Below are positions 7,408 through 15,758 of a stretch of 23,035 nucleotides of DNA, piece by piece. The stretch spans positions 1 through 23,035 of the forward strand of contig JAAFHM010000016.1 in NCBI GenBank assembly GCA_013298375.1, written 5' to 3'. Position 1 is the stretch's first letter. The number at the start of each line of letters is the position of its first letter. Source of the DNA: Ignavibacteria bacterium. GTDB lineage: Bacteria > Bacteroidota > Ignavibacteria > Kapaibacteriales > UBA4661. The position numbers were made by a program, and so were the translations under genes. Below the pieces are notes generated by a model, which saw only the letters and a list, made by a program, of their open reading frames with translations, did no database searches and was not told where the DNA came from.

Positions 7408-7833
7408 TGAAACATATAGTGCTTGATACCAATATCTTCGTTATCATCCTCTCCCAACACTCCGCATATCACTGGCTTTTACAAGATATTATGAGCGGGC
7501 GATATACAGTCTCGGTAACAACTGATATTCTGTTGGAGTATGAGGAAGTTCTTGCCGTAAAGTATAGTCGTGCCATAGCCCAAACGTTTATTGCGGGGTT
7601 ATTGGATTTACCGAATGTCCATTTAATTACCGTCTATTTCCGATGGAACATCATCACGATCCGACCCTGACGACAACAAATTTATTGATTGTGCCATCAC
7701 AGCAGGAGCGGATGTGCTGATTACGGAAGACCGTCATTTCGACATCATGAAAAATCTCACATTTCCTCAAATAACAATAGCTTCCTTGCAAGAATTTAGC
7801 ATCAGTACCTCATCCTCATCCGCACCAGGGTAG
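7407..7833 (+). pseudogene. PIN-domain toxin, broken by a +1 frameshift
   Basis: The gene starts as a normal PIN-domain ribonuclease toxin (MKHIVLDTNIFVI, TTDILLEYEEVL, ITVYFRWNIITI) but reaches TGA at 7668. One base later in phase, from 7663, the reading continues DPDDNKFIDCAITAGADVLI and TEDRHF and ends at TAG 7831. Removing one C at 7661-7662 joins the halves into about 141 residues with family-like spacing between FRWN and DPDDNKF. The split separates the N-terminal acidic residues (D of LDTN, E of LEYEE) from the C-terminal ones (D of NKFID, D of TED), so the shorter product should be inactive. This may be genuine decay or a sequencing error. Confidence 0.8.
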
Positions 7834-8329
7834 TGGTCTGGTTTTTCTGGGTAGTTATTGACAGTCGAATTTGCCAAAGTAAAATCAGTAGTCAGTCTTT
7901 TTACCCTCCTCACAACTCTCCCTCGGCATCTGCCCCGCCTTGGTCGGCATAATACCCACCACCTTGCTATATCCTTCCTGCTTTTTGCGTTGGTTGCTGC
8001 GCCATGCCAGTCCGCCGAAGATGCGCACCGCCCACTACATCAGACGTTTGTCAAATGAGGGGACTTCCAGCACCGTCATTGCTTCCAAAAAACGGCAGCG
8101 TTTCTACACTCCTCAGCAGCCCCAACGGGGGAGTATCGGACTAAGTTTCATTGCATCAAGGGTTTTGAACAAACGATGGATAAAAAATAAACTCCACAAC
8201 GGGCGAAACACCCAAGTCTGCACCACAACGAGTGCAAATGGGATATTCCGGCAACGTCACCGGGAAGAATGGTGATAGTGGACCATGACACGAATATAGT
8301 ATCAAAGGAGGCACAAGTCAAGAATTACT
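7834..8329. other. intergenic stretch without a recognisable gene
   Basis: About 500 bp between the broken toxin and the tandem repeats. Short open frames exist on both strands, but none has a family-like sequence or a convincing start. A minus-strand frame (about 7895-8030) reads a basic peptide (RIFGGLAWRSNQRKKQEGYS) with a stop just before it and no start codon near its beginning; it could be a gene remnant or a dispersed repeat. No tRNA or insertion-sequence ends are seen. Confidence 0.5.
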
Positions 8330-8417
8330 GTACGAGAATTGTACGAGAATTGTACGAGAATTGTACGAGAATTGTACGAGATTTGTACGAGAATTGTACG
8401 AGATTTGTACGAGAAGT
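8330..8417. repeat. eight tandem copies of an 11-bp repeat
   Basis: Eight head-to-tail copies of GTACGAGAATT. Copies 1-4 and 6 are identical, copies 5 and 7 read GTACGAGATTT, and copy 8 is GTACGAGAAGT. The array begins exactly at 8330 and ends 43 bp past the stop of the LytTR regulator on the opposite strand. The unit is close to one helical turn, so every copy faces the same side of the DNA. Any role (protein binding, copy-number variation) is inference. Confidence 0.95.
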
Positions 8418-8460
8418 TTGCACAGTATTTCGGCACGACAGTTCCAGCGTGTAGGGGTAT

Positions 8461-9324
8461 TTATGGCTTGGAAGCCTGAATATAAGCGGTTGCTTTTTCT
8501 ATGTAGGCAGCTTCTACGCGATACCGCGAACCGTCCGGCAGCAAAGCCGTTACCTCATTGTAAGCATCGCGCACCAAGCGGCAGTGCGCCGGATTGATAA
8601 TCACTCCCCGCGATATACGCACAAAACCATGCTCCAACAATTTTTCTTCGTGACGCTTGATTTTGCGAGCATCCATAATGGCTTGCCCGCGTAGGCGGTG
8701 CAGAAAGGTGTAATTCCCCGATGCCAGACAATGCGTAATATGCTGAATACTCATAATCTCAATTTGCCCATTAGCATTGCGTGCCGATATTGTTGCTGGG
8801 TCGTCGTGATCTATTGGCTCTGGCTCTACTGCACTTGACGACAAGGACTCCTCTTCTACCTGTTGAGCGCGTACTTTGTCCCACAAACGCTGCTCTATGG
8901 CTTCGCGCTCAAGCACCTTTTTAATGCCACGCTCAATGCCTTCGACAAAGGTTTGGGTTATAATCGGTTTGTCAACATAATCAACCACGCCGTAGCGCAA
9001 TGCTTGCTTGAGATATTTATCGAACTGCGTAATCATCACGATGGTAAAGGTACTGCGCATTTCCTCGCCAAGAATATCCAGCATATCGAAGCACGTGCCG
9101 GTCAGGAGTTCAATATCTAAGAGCAGGAGTTGCGGGCGCAAACGGAGAATAAGTTCCGCACTATTTTCCACATCATCCGCCTCGCCGATGACGACAATAC
9201 GACCAGCAAAATGACGGTCGAGATATATTTTGACGGTTTCACGAACACGAGGACTATCCTCAACAATAACAGCACGAACAGGATCGTGGGACACCACCGA
9301 TGGAGAAGCAGGAAATTTGAACAT
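8461..9324 (-). CDS. LytTR-family response regulator
   Basis: A 287-residue two-domain regulator. The receiver domain (about 15-140) has the acidic pair E22-D23, phosphoacceptor D70 in LLLLDIEL, T99 and K119 in VDKPI. The C-terminal LytTR DNA-binding domain (about 185-285) includes QHITHCLASGNYTFLHR and a final FVRISRGVIINPAHC strand-turn. The frame stays open upstream to 9573, but that part covers the RNase P terminator and is not protein-like; homology starts at MFKFPASPSVVSHDPVRAVIVEDS, so ATG 9324 is used. No LytS-type kinase is adjacent; the only kinase nearby, at 16635, is of the HisKA class. Target genes are unknown. The 11-bp repeats follow its stop codon. Confidence 0.87.
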   Translation of the reverse strand: MFKFPASPSVVSHDPVRAVIVEDSPRVRETVKIYLDRHFAGRIVVIGEADDVENSAELILRLRPQLLLLDIELLTGTCFDMLDILGEEMRSTFTIVMITQFDKYLKQALRYGVVDYVDKPIITQTFVEGIERGIKKVLEREAIEQRLWDKVRAQQVEEESLSSSAVEPEPIDHDDPATISARNANGQIEIMSIQHITHCLASGNYTFLHRLRGQAIMDARKIKRHEEKLLEHGFVRISRGVIINPAHCRLVRDAYNEVTALLPDGSRYRVEAAYIEKATAYIQASKP

Positions 9325-9526
9325 AGAAATACACCGCAAAAAAATATGAAAAGAACCATTACTTGGCGCACAAGCAGTCGTTGTTGCTAAAACAGCGCAC
9401 CATGATATAAAAAATTCCGCACAAAAACAAGCGCCAGGCGAAAGACTCGCAAAAAATGGTTCGCACACCTGAAAAGCGAACTGCGCTCGCACTCCTCTTG
9501 GACGTGGCGCTTGCGTTCCGTCTAGC

Positions 9527-9565
9527 AAAAAGCCGCCTCCACAAAACAAGTGTGGAAGCGGCTTT
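9527..9565 (-). terminator. intrinsic terminator of RNase P RNA
   Basis: On the minus strand, AAAGCCGCTTCCACA pairs with TGTGGAGGCGGCTTT (one G-U pair) around a 7-base loop and continues into a U run. It lies 12 bp past the 3' end of the P1 helix of RNase P RNA and so separates it from the LytTR gene. Confidence 0.88.
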
Positions 9566-9575
9566 GCGCTCAATA

Positions 9576-10071
9576 TTCGTGAAAATACGATAAGCCGAAT
9601 TTTGTCTTTTGTCCGGCTGTATAAGAAATGACAGCCAAGGCAAGAGGCGATTATTTATCTGGGAGGCGCATTGCTACGCCCCTCGTGCAGCCTACCCGAA
9701 TGAAGCGTGTGCGAGGCGTACCCCACCCCACCGTTACACGAGCCGCGTAATGACTGCCTTTGTGGGCTGGTCTCCTCATTCTTACTTGACTTTGCTCCTT
9801 GCGGGGCTTGCCGTGCCATTCGATGTTACCATGAATGCGGTAAGCTCTTACCTCACCGTTTCACCCTTACCATGCAGTTTTAATGCCGCGTGGCGGTTTG
9901 TTTTCTGTGGCGCTATCCATCGGCTTGCCCCAAAGCGCACGATTTTTCGTGATTTCCCGCTTTCGGACTGACCGTCCGGCAGTTAGCCGGCGCAATGCTC
10001 TTTGGAGTTCGGACTTTCCTCAGAAAGCGCATGAAATCATGCCTTTCCGCAATCGCCTGTATTTCCACGAT
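9576..10071 (-). ncRNA. rnpB: RNase P RNA (bacterial class A)
   Basis: The catalytic RNA of tRNA 5' maturation. On the minus strand the universally conserved segments appear in order: GAGGAAAGTCCGAACTCC near the 5' end, ACAGAAAACAAACCGCC in the middle, AGATAAATAATCGCC, and the 3' block ACAAAATTCGGCTTATC. The ends pair as P1: CGTGGAAATAC (10069-10059) with GTATTTTCACG (9588-9578), 11 consecutive pairs with one G-U. The length of about 490 nt is long for the class, implying enlarged peripheral helices. It follows the zinc-ribbon gene by about 30 bp and ends in a strong terminator. Exact ends are good to a few bases. Confidence 0.95.
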
Positions 10072-10101
10072 GTTTTTCTCACTATGTCACGACAAACATT
10101 C

Positions 10102-10824
10102 TCAAATCGGAATGAGCGGCATTTCCTCAGGAAACAGAAGCCGACCACAGCCTTCGCAGGTAAAAATCATTTTGTACGTGCGCATCTCCACGATGCGCTG
10201 TGCCGGAACCGCACTAAAACAGCCCGAACAGCAGTTTTTCCGTATTGTAACGGTCGTATCGTTGTGGTACTCTTTAATGTGTTCGTATTGAACAACAAGA
10301 TTTTTCGGTAACTGCGCCAGCAAATCCGCACGACGCGATAAGAACGACGTAATTTCGCCGTTATGTTCGCTCGAAAGGTCGCGCAATTCGTGTTCGCGGT
10401 CAGCTAGACGCATAGCAGCATCTTCCATATCCTCGCTTTGTCCGTCATGCACACGGCGCAAATTGTCCTCCGTCAGCATGGTCGAAGCGATTGTTTTTTC
10501 GACATCGCGCAATTCATTTTTGAGCGATTCTACTTCTTTGGTAATCGCGTCAAATTCACGATTATTTCGCACTTGAAATTGCTGCTCGGAGAGCTTTTTC
10601 TCTTTGTCGTGAATTTCTTGTGCGCGGATTCGTGCATTGGCGCGGGTTTGGATAATGTCGTCAATATGCTTTTGTGTGGTGTCCACCGCTTGCTGGCGCA
10701 TACGGACTTCCTTTTCAAGCGCCTTGACCTCGTAGGGCAGATCCCCGAGTTCTTCTTGCAATTCGGCAAGTTCATTGTCAATGCGTGTGATTGCCGCCAA
10801 TAGTTGGAGTTGTTCGAGAACCAT
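10102..10824 (-). CDS. coiled-coil zinc-ribbon protein (zf-RING_7/CT398 family)
   Basis: A 240-residue protein with a long N-terminal helical hairpin (about 1-180, rich in E/K/R/L heptads) and a C-terminal C4 zinc ribbon: C199-x2-C202 and C223-x2-C226, the second in CEGCGRLLFPEE. This is the family of Chlamydia CT398 and many uncharacterised bacterial zinc-ribbon proteins, thought to bind nucleic acid or protein partners; function is not settled. It sits between a Nif3-like gene (78 bp upstream) and rnpB (about 30 bp downstream). To my knowledge this Nif3 / zinc-ribbon pairing, sometimes with rnpB, recurs in unrelated bacteria. Confidence 0.85.
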   Translation of the reverse strand: MVLEQLQLLAAITRIDNELAELQEELGDLPYEVKALEKEVRMRQQAVDTTQKHIDDIIQTRANARIRAQEIHDKEKKLSEQQFQVRNNREFDAITKEVESLKNELRDVEKTIASTMLTEDNLRRVHDGQSEDMEDAAMRLADREHELRDLSSEHNGEITSFLSRRADLLAQLPKNLVVQYEHIKEYHNDTTVTIRKNCCSGCFSAVPAQRIVEMRTYKMIFTCEGCGRLLFPEEMPLIPI

Positions 10825-10902
10825 AGTTCTTTCCTCGTTTGCAGGTAAAAATCGTGCTGTAAAGTGATAACAATATGCGTAAAAAATACATTTGTGTCGT
10901 CG

Positions 10903-11742
10903 TCATCCGCGAATCGTATCGTGCTGTTGGCGTTGGTATTCTTCGGTATGCGGGTAGTACAAAATTGGGTTGGGAACTCTTGAGGAGCGCACCACGCGAA
11001 GGTTTTGCCCTTGTTCCTGTGCAATCGCTTCCGCCAGCGCCGCCAATCCAAGCGGAACAAACTGCTCCATCTCGTAATGCCCAGCATCAATGAGCATCAT
11101 CACGCCTTTGGTGCGATGAAAATCGTGATATTTTATATCCGCCGTGATGAAGGCATCCACCCCAGTCGCCAAGGCTGCATCAATAAATGAGGCACCGCTT
11201 CCACCGACAATAGCTATACGCTGAAGGTCGGGCTTGCTGCCCAGCGTATAACGCAATGGCGCAGAGGTAACAGCGTGAAGCCGTGCGGCAAAATCGGCGA
11301 TCGCTTCAGGGGCATTAAGTGAACCAACAATTCCCATGCCAAAACCATCATATTGAGCGTCTGGCACAAGCGGCTTTTCGACGCTTATATCCAAGCGCTC
11401 CGCCAGCAATGCACTAGTCCCTTTGGGAAAAGCATCGAAATTGGTGTGCGCCACAACCAGTGCTATTCCTGCGGTTATGAGCCTCGTGCAGATGCGTCCA
11501 ACCCGCTCAGAATCGGTGATTGCCACCAGTGGTGCAAAAATAAGCGGGTGAAACGATACGATGCAGTCCGCGCCACATTCTACGGCTTCTTCGGCAATGC
11601 TTTCGGTCAGTTCCATTGTCACAAAAACCGATGAAATTTCGGTGCGACCACTTTGGAGTTGTAACCCAATGCGGTCGCCTTTCATCGCCACGCTTGGCGG
11701 AAGGCGGCTTTCGAGGGATTGTACGAAAAGATGAAGATTCAT
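10903..11742 (-). CDS. Nif3-like dinuclear metal centre protein
   Basis: A 279-residue member of the Nif3/YbgI family, which forms hexameric toroids with a two-metal site and is linked to GTP cyclohydrolase I type 2 annotation, though its reaction is not established. Visible ligands are H65 in SFHPLIF, H99 and D103 in AHTNFD, and H222 and E226 in DAGHYEME. The usual HHP motif is FHP here, so one histidine ligand (position 64) is replaced by phenylalanine. It is 88 bp after egtD and 78 bp before the zinc-ribbon gene, all on one strand. Confidence 0.88.
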   Translation of the reverse strand: MNLHLFVQSLESRLPPSVAMKGDRIGLQLQSGRTEISSVFVTMELTESIAEEAVECGADCIVSFHPLIFAPLVAITDSERVGRICTRLITAGIALVVAHTNFDAFPKGTSALLAERLDISVEKPLVPDAQYDGFGMGIVGSLNAPEAIADFAARLHAVTSAPLRYTLGSKPDLQRIAIVGGSGASFIDAALATGVDAFITADIKYHDFHRTKGVMMLIDAGHYEMEQFVPLGLAALAEAIAQEQGQNLRVVRSSRVPNPILYYPHTEEYQRQQHDTIRG

Positions 11743-11830
11743 GGTGTTGCAAATGTAACAAACTTTCGTTTCATTTCACGCAGCACTGCAAAAGAATCTC
11801 GTAAAAGCAGAAGAAACCTCGTTTCTCAAT

Positions 11831-12940
11831 CTAGGATGCGCACAGCCAATATAAGCGAAAATATTCCCGTGCATCTGTCCACGATGCAACCGACGTAAAA
11901 TTTGCTAAGGAAGCCATCTGCCGAATCATATTCTCATTGAATTTATGCGAATACTCCGTGTGGATGCGCTCTGCAAGCCCAATTTCTATGCGATAATCAG
12001 CAATAGAAACGGTGTGATACCGCGTACTCTCCAAAAATAACTCCACACGCGATTCGCCAGCATTGTAGTAGGCAACGTGTTTATAGGCTTCAATCGGAAA
12101 ATCTGCGGCAAGTTCGCGGTTCAAGCGGTGCAAAATGTTGAGATTAAATGCCGCCGTAACGCCCGCCGCGTCGTTGTATGCTTCGTGCAGTGCCGAAATT
12201 GGTTTCTCTGGACTTGCATTCATGTCGGCGGCAAGCAGCAACACGTCATTTTCCCGCAAGAGCGCCCGCAGCTTCAAGAAAAACTCCGCAGCCTCGTTGC
12301 GTGTGAGATTACCAATGGTGGAACCAGGAAAGTATATCAGCAGTTGAGTTCCTGCATAATGCTCGTTGCGCTGCATTGTCAGATATCCAACCCCTTGCAA
12401 AAACTCTGCGCAAATAGGCTGCATATCTATTGCGGGGAATTCTTCTTGCAACTGCAAAGATGATGCGTAGAGAAACTCCTCCGAAATATCAATCGGCAAA
12501 TACCGCATGAGTGCTTGATTGGTCATTTGGCGGTTGCGCATAGCATGAAGCAAAGCGCGGGTTTTCTTGCCGCTTCCCGCGCCGAGTTCGACAAGCCAAA
12601 AATTCGCCTCTGCACGGCTCAGTATCTCGTCTGCGGAGGATTCCAAAATTTCCTGCTCACATCGCGTCAAGTAATATTCGGGCAGAGCGGTAATCTGCTC
12701 GAACAACTCAGAACCACGATGGTCGTAGAGATATTTTGGCAGGAGATATTTGCTTGGATTCAGTAAACCGCGCACGGTGTCGGTTTGCAAGCCGCCAAAT
12801 TCATCGCCGCGCAAGTGAATAAGCGGCAAAACAGGATTGATTCTGCCTTCTGCGGAAAATTGTGTTGCGGACGTAGGGGTAGAAGTGTTGTCGAGGCGCA
12901 GAACATCAGGCTTTGACGGCGATACATCGGTAAAGGACAT
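11831..12940 (-). CDS. egtD: EgtD-like L-histidine N-alpha-methyltransferase
   Basis: A 369-residue SAM-dependent methyltransferase of the EgtD family, which trimethylates histidine to hercynine in ergothioneine biosynthesis. Signatures: KYLYDHRGSELFEQITALPEYY (about 70-90), the SAM loop LVELGAGSGKKTR (116-128), FPGSTIGN, YNDAAGVTAAFN, NRELAADF, and ESRVELFLES for substrate binding. It has about 30-40 extra N-terminal residues compared with the mycobacterial enzyme. No egtB, egtA or egtC neighbour is in the window, so the rest of the pathway must be elsewhere or absent; hercynine could then be the end product. A hairpin with a short U run lies 20 nt upstream of the ATG in its leader. Confidence 0.85.
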   Translation of the reverse strand: MSFTDVSPSKPDVLRLDNTSTPTSATQFSAEGRINPVLPLIHLRGDEFGGLQTDTVRGLLNPSKYLLPKYLYDHRGSELFEQITALPEYYLTRCEQEILESSADEILSRAEANFWLVELGAGSGKKTRALLHAMRNRQMTNQALMRYLPIDISEEFLYASSLQLQEEFPAIDMQPICAEFLQGVGYLTMQRNEHYAGTQLLIYFPGSTIGNLTRNEAAEFFLKLRALLRENDVLLLAADMNASPEKPISALHEAYNDAAGVTAAFNLNILHRLNRELAADFPIEAYKHVAYYNAGESRVELFLESTRYHTVSIADYRIEIGLAERIHTEYSHKFNENMIRQMASLANFTSVASWTDAREYFRLYWLCAS

Positions 12941-12955
12941 GAAGAATCACGAGGG

Positions 12956-12981
12956 AAAACCGAAGCAGTAAGGCGCTTCGG
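12956..12981 (-). promoter_or_regulatory. hairpin with U run in the egtD leader
   Basis: On the minus strand, CCGAAGC and GCTTCGG form a perfect 7-bp stem with an 8-base loop, directly followed by TTTT; the egtD ATG comes 15 nt later. It could be an attenuator, or simply a terminator of weak upstream transcription, in which case the egtD promoter would have to lie in a very short space. The stem is short, so strength is uncertain. Confidence 0.4.
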
Positions 12982-13420
12982 ATAGTGTGTGGTAATGAGG
13001 TTTAGCCAATAGACAAACGCAAAACAAGGGGGAATATTGTGCAACCGTCTTGGTTGGCTCCGTCCCTGTGACCTTTTTAGGCTTCAGATGGCGCAGAATT
13101 GCTGACTTCGTGTTTGCGCTCTCGTATGATTTCTATAGTTTGTTTCAGCAAGTCCGTAAAAATTCTGAAGCTCTCATCTGCCGTCAATTTTTCTGCAACA
13201 AGCTGCTCAAATGCTTTACTTTGGAGATTATTTAGTTGCAAAAGGGCTTGGTGGCAGAAAGCAAATTTGTCGATTATTCCTCATCAAGCCAGTATCGAAG
13301 CTAGATATGAAAATTGCATTTCGCACTTACCAACTTAAACCCTGCTATGCCGACTGAGGTGGCATAGGCGAAATAAATATCAAAGAGATGATTGGAATCT
13401 GACGACGATAGTATGCTTAT
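12982..13420. other. intergenic stretch, no firm gene
   Basis: About 440 bp between the egtD leader and the FIST gene. A minus-strand frame from a TTG at 13241 to TAA at 13077 reads 54 residues (FEQLVAEKLTADESFRIF, then DLLKQTIEIIRERKHE), helical and plausible as protein, but with no ATG and no recognised family; it may be a small gene or a remnant. A 7-bp stem (CTATGCC 13345-13351 with GGCATAG 13361-13367) lies past the FIST stop and may be a weak terminator. Confidence 0.4.
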
Positions 13421-14575
13421 TCACCGCTCTTCAGTAATCGTTGTGACGGTCATTGTTTGATTATGCAATTCGCAATTCAGGAGTTCGCCGTGTGGACAAA
13501 TTTCGCCATATGAATAGAAACCAGTCAAAGCGGCATTCGTCCCCAAAATATCGCGTACCGCTCGGACCTCATCGGCAGTGCGCCGCCCAAGAACGAGTTT
13601 GCGCCCGACACAACTGACCAGTACGCCCAATGAACGCTGGTTGTGTTGATGAAGTTCGGAAAGATTCAATGCCTCATTTGCGGCTTTGGAAGCACCCCCA
13701 ACAAGTTGGTCAAAATTGGCAATCATCAGTCGGCAAGCATATCCAACGGGCATATTGCCGGCAAAGACCATGCTATTGTCGTCCTCATTTATAGAAAGCA
13801 CTGTGCGGGTGATTGCCTCACGCGAACCATCCTCAGGGCGAATGCTCAATGGGAAGAGAAGTGATGCACCCGGCAAATCTTTTGCCTTGTCACCCAATAG
13901 GGTTTTGTAGAGTTGTAATGCGGGTATCCCATCAATTTCGTACAACACGTTGGCTTCTGATTTCGTGATACGGCGGTCTTGACCAAACGCATTCCACCCT
14001 CCTACCGAACCATGACCAATTCTTAGGTCTTCGCCATAAAAACCAATCACCGCAACACGACCCGGTACCAGAGGTGAATTAACACTTACCGCCGTTTTTT
14101 CAAAATGCGCAGCGTCGCCCGCCAAGCCACCAGTGATAGGAATATTCGTGCCAAGAACCGATGCAATGCCCCGCACAAGCTCCGTACCGTTCACAATATG
14201 CCCATCAGAAATAAGCATCGCCAAGCGCAAGCCCGTTTTATCAAGTGCAGAGCCAAGTTTTTCTCCTGCTTGATACGATTCTGCCATTGCCTGAACATCG
14301 GTGTATTCGACATGAATACTCGCATCATCAAATTCGATTGCTGTTGCTACGACAGAATTATCCAAGACTTCCTCAGCAGAAATTTCACCTGCTGTGGTAC
14401 AGCCAATAATCTCTGCATTTGCGTAGCGCGAACGCAATTCCGCATAGCGCTCATCTAAGCCATTGATGCGCGAAGCACAGAAAAATAAGACGAGTTGAGG
14501 ATGAAAAACAGTATCCGAACCCGAAAGCATCTGCCACTGTGTTGGCTCTGTCCATGTCAGTTGTTCGATTTTCAT
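13421..14575 (-). CDS. FIST-domain signal transduction protein
   Basis: A 384-residue protein with FIST_N (about 25-230) and FIST_C (about 235-370). FIST_N shows IIGCTTAGEIS and later NIPITGGLAGD, where small-ligand contacts are usual; FIST_C ends in LTGFYSYGEICPHG. FIST proteins are cytoplasmic sensory modules thought to bind small molecules such as amino acids, and often occur beside kinases, chemoreceptors and cyclic-di-GMP enzymes. Here no output domain is fused. It follows the APH-fold gene by 59 bp, and a large histidine kinase lies on the other side of the same operon. A partnership with that kinase is possible but only positional. Confidence 0.88.
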   Translation of the reverse strand: MKIEQLTWTEPTQWQMLSGSDTVFHPQLVLFFCASRINGLDERYAELRSRYANAEIIGCTTAGEISAEEVLDNSVVATAIEFDDASIHVEYTDVQAMAESYQAGEKLGSALDKTGLRLAMLISDGHIVNGTELVRGIASVLGTNIPITGGLAGDAAHFEKTAVSVNSPLVPGRVAVIGFYGEDLRIGHGSVGGWNAFGQDRRITKSEANVLYEIDGIPALQLYKTLLGDKAKDLPGASLLFPLSIRPEDGSREAITRTVLSINEDDNSMVFAGNMPVGYACRLMIANFDQLVGGASKAANEALNLSELHQHNQRSLGVLVSCVGRKLVLGRRTADEVRAVRDILGTNAALTGFYSYGEICPHGELLNCELHNQTMTVTTITEER

Positions 14576-14598
14576 GATAAATGTGCCTTTCGCGCCAA

Positions 14599-14630
14599 TG
14601 GAACGATAAAAAATTGGAACGATAAAAAAT
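14599..14630. repeat. perfect 16-bp tandem duplication
   Basis: Two adjacent identical copies of TGGAACGATAAAAAAT (14599-14614 and 14615-14630) in the short gap between the phosphotransferase stop and the FIST start. It is probably replication slippage; it lies in the FIST leader and would lengthen it by 16 nt. Confidence 0.9.
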
Positions 14631-14634
14631 AGTA

Positions 14635-15738
14635 TTAAAATTTTCTTAGTTTGCCGCTTTGAAGCGCTTTGTATGCGGTATCGGCTCCTGCTTGAACGAC
14701 AAATATCAAACCGCCAAAACGTGGGTCTTTGGTGAACCCTTGTTTGAACCGAGCATAGATCTGCTGGGCAATAACGATGATTTTCATTAAACCAAAAACA
14801 TAGTAAAACACGATATGGTCTATTTTGCGCCCGCTTTGGTCTGCATAGCGCATGACGACTTCCTCACGGGTTAAATTTCCTTCCAATGCCGTCAGACCAA
14901 ACATTTTGAGCGGAATCGGGTCGTCCTCTTCCGCCCAATAACCAAGCGTTGTTCCCAAATCCATGAGCGGATCGCCGATGGTCGCCATTTCCCAATCCAA
15001 GACAGCGCTAATACCGCTCAAATCTGGCGTAAAGACGACATTATCATACTTGTAGTCGTTGTGAATAAGCGTTGGCGCATTCTGGTCAGTTTCATGGGGA
15101 ATATTTGCCAAGAGCCACTCGGCAATCGTGGTAATATGGGCAATATCGTCGGTCTTTGCATTCTCATAGCGTTTAAGCCAGCCCTCGACTTGACGGCGCA
15201 CGTAGCCATCGGGTTTTCCGAGCGATTGCAATTCCGGCGTAGAAATATCGACGGCGTGCAAAGCGACAAGATTGTCCACCACCATCGTCGAAAGGCTCTT
15301 CATTACTGGTGCGGAGAGGTCAAGCGCTTCAGGCTTTTTATTGCGTAAAATCAACCCTTGAACGCGCTCCATGACGTAAAATGGCGCTCCGACAATACTC
15401 ACGTCATCGCAATACACAATCGGCTCTGGCACTTTCGGATATGGATCGCGCAGAGCGCGTAAAACCTTGTATTCACGCTCCATGTCATGTGCCGATTTGA
15501 TATTTGCTCCAAAGGGTGGACGGCGCAGCACATACTCTTTGCGCTCCCCGTTAACTACTGCACCAAGCATATAGGTCAAATTTGAAAAGCCACTGGGAAA
15601 CTGCTCTATTTCAAGCCCACCCGCCATGCCGTCAATGATTTGACGCAAATAATCCGCAAGGCGCACAGCGTCTAGTTCCTCCCCTTTGCGTGTCTGCACG
15701 GGTGCATCCAAAACGGCGTTATATTTTTCAGTGTTCAT
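14635..15738 (-). CDS. APH-fold phosphotransferase family protein (ACAD10/11 N-domain-like)
   Basis: A 367-residue kinase-fold protein. It has a loop FPSGFSNLTYML near 48-58 in place of the P-loop, VLRRPPFGANIKSAHDMEREYKVL with the lysine/glutamate region, the catalytic LIHNDYKYDN (H226, D228, N233) and the metal-binding VLDWEMATIGDPLMD (D248). This matches the aminoglycoside-phosphotransferase-like family related to the N-terminal domain of human ACAD10/11, whose members phosphorylate 4-hydroxyacyl-CoAs or unknown small molecules; antibiotic resistance is not implied. It starts 20 bp after the isochorismatase-fold gene and precedes the FIST gene. No acyl-CoA dehydrogenase is nearby to fix the substrate. 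Confidence 0.87.
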   Translation of the reverse strand: MNTEKYNAVLDAPVQTRKGEELDAVRLADYLRQIIDGMAGGLEIEQFPSGFSNLTYMLGAVVNGERKEYVLRRPPFGANIKSAHDMEREYKVLRALRDPYPKVPEPIVYCDDVSIVGAPFYVMERVQGLILRNKKPEALDLSAPVMKSLSTMVVDNLVALHAVDISTPELQSLGKPDGYVRRQVEGWLKRYENAKTDDIAHITTIAEWLLANIPHETDQNAPTLIHNDYKYDNVVFTPDLSGISAVLDWEMATIGDPLMDLGTTLGYWAEEDDPIPLKMFGLTALEGNLTREEVVMRYADQSGRKIDHIVFYYVFGLMKIIVIAQQIYARFKQGFTKDPRFGGLIFVVQAGADTAYKALQSGKLRKF

Positions 15739-15758
15739 GCGGCATCCGTGATGATTGT

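Noticed and set aside
7895..8030. Minus-strand basic peptide frame between toxin and repeats
   Set aside because: It has a stop immediately before it and no start codon near its beginning; could be a remnant but cannot be supported as a gene.
8330..8417. CRISPR array
   Set aside because: The repeats are contiguous 11-mers without spacers, and there are no cas genes.
9325..9573. Upstream extension of the LytTR regulator
   Set aside because: The open frame runs through the RNase P terminator and its translation is not conserved-looking; the receiver domain starts just after 9324.
9609..10311. Open frames on the plus strand between 9.6 and 10.3 kb
   Set aside because: They are the complement of RNase P RNA and of the zinc-ribbon gene.
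14635..15738. Aminoglycoside resistance gene
   Set aside because: The APH fold is present, but sequence features match the ACAD10/11-like family, which is not known for resistance.
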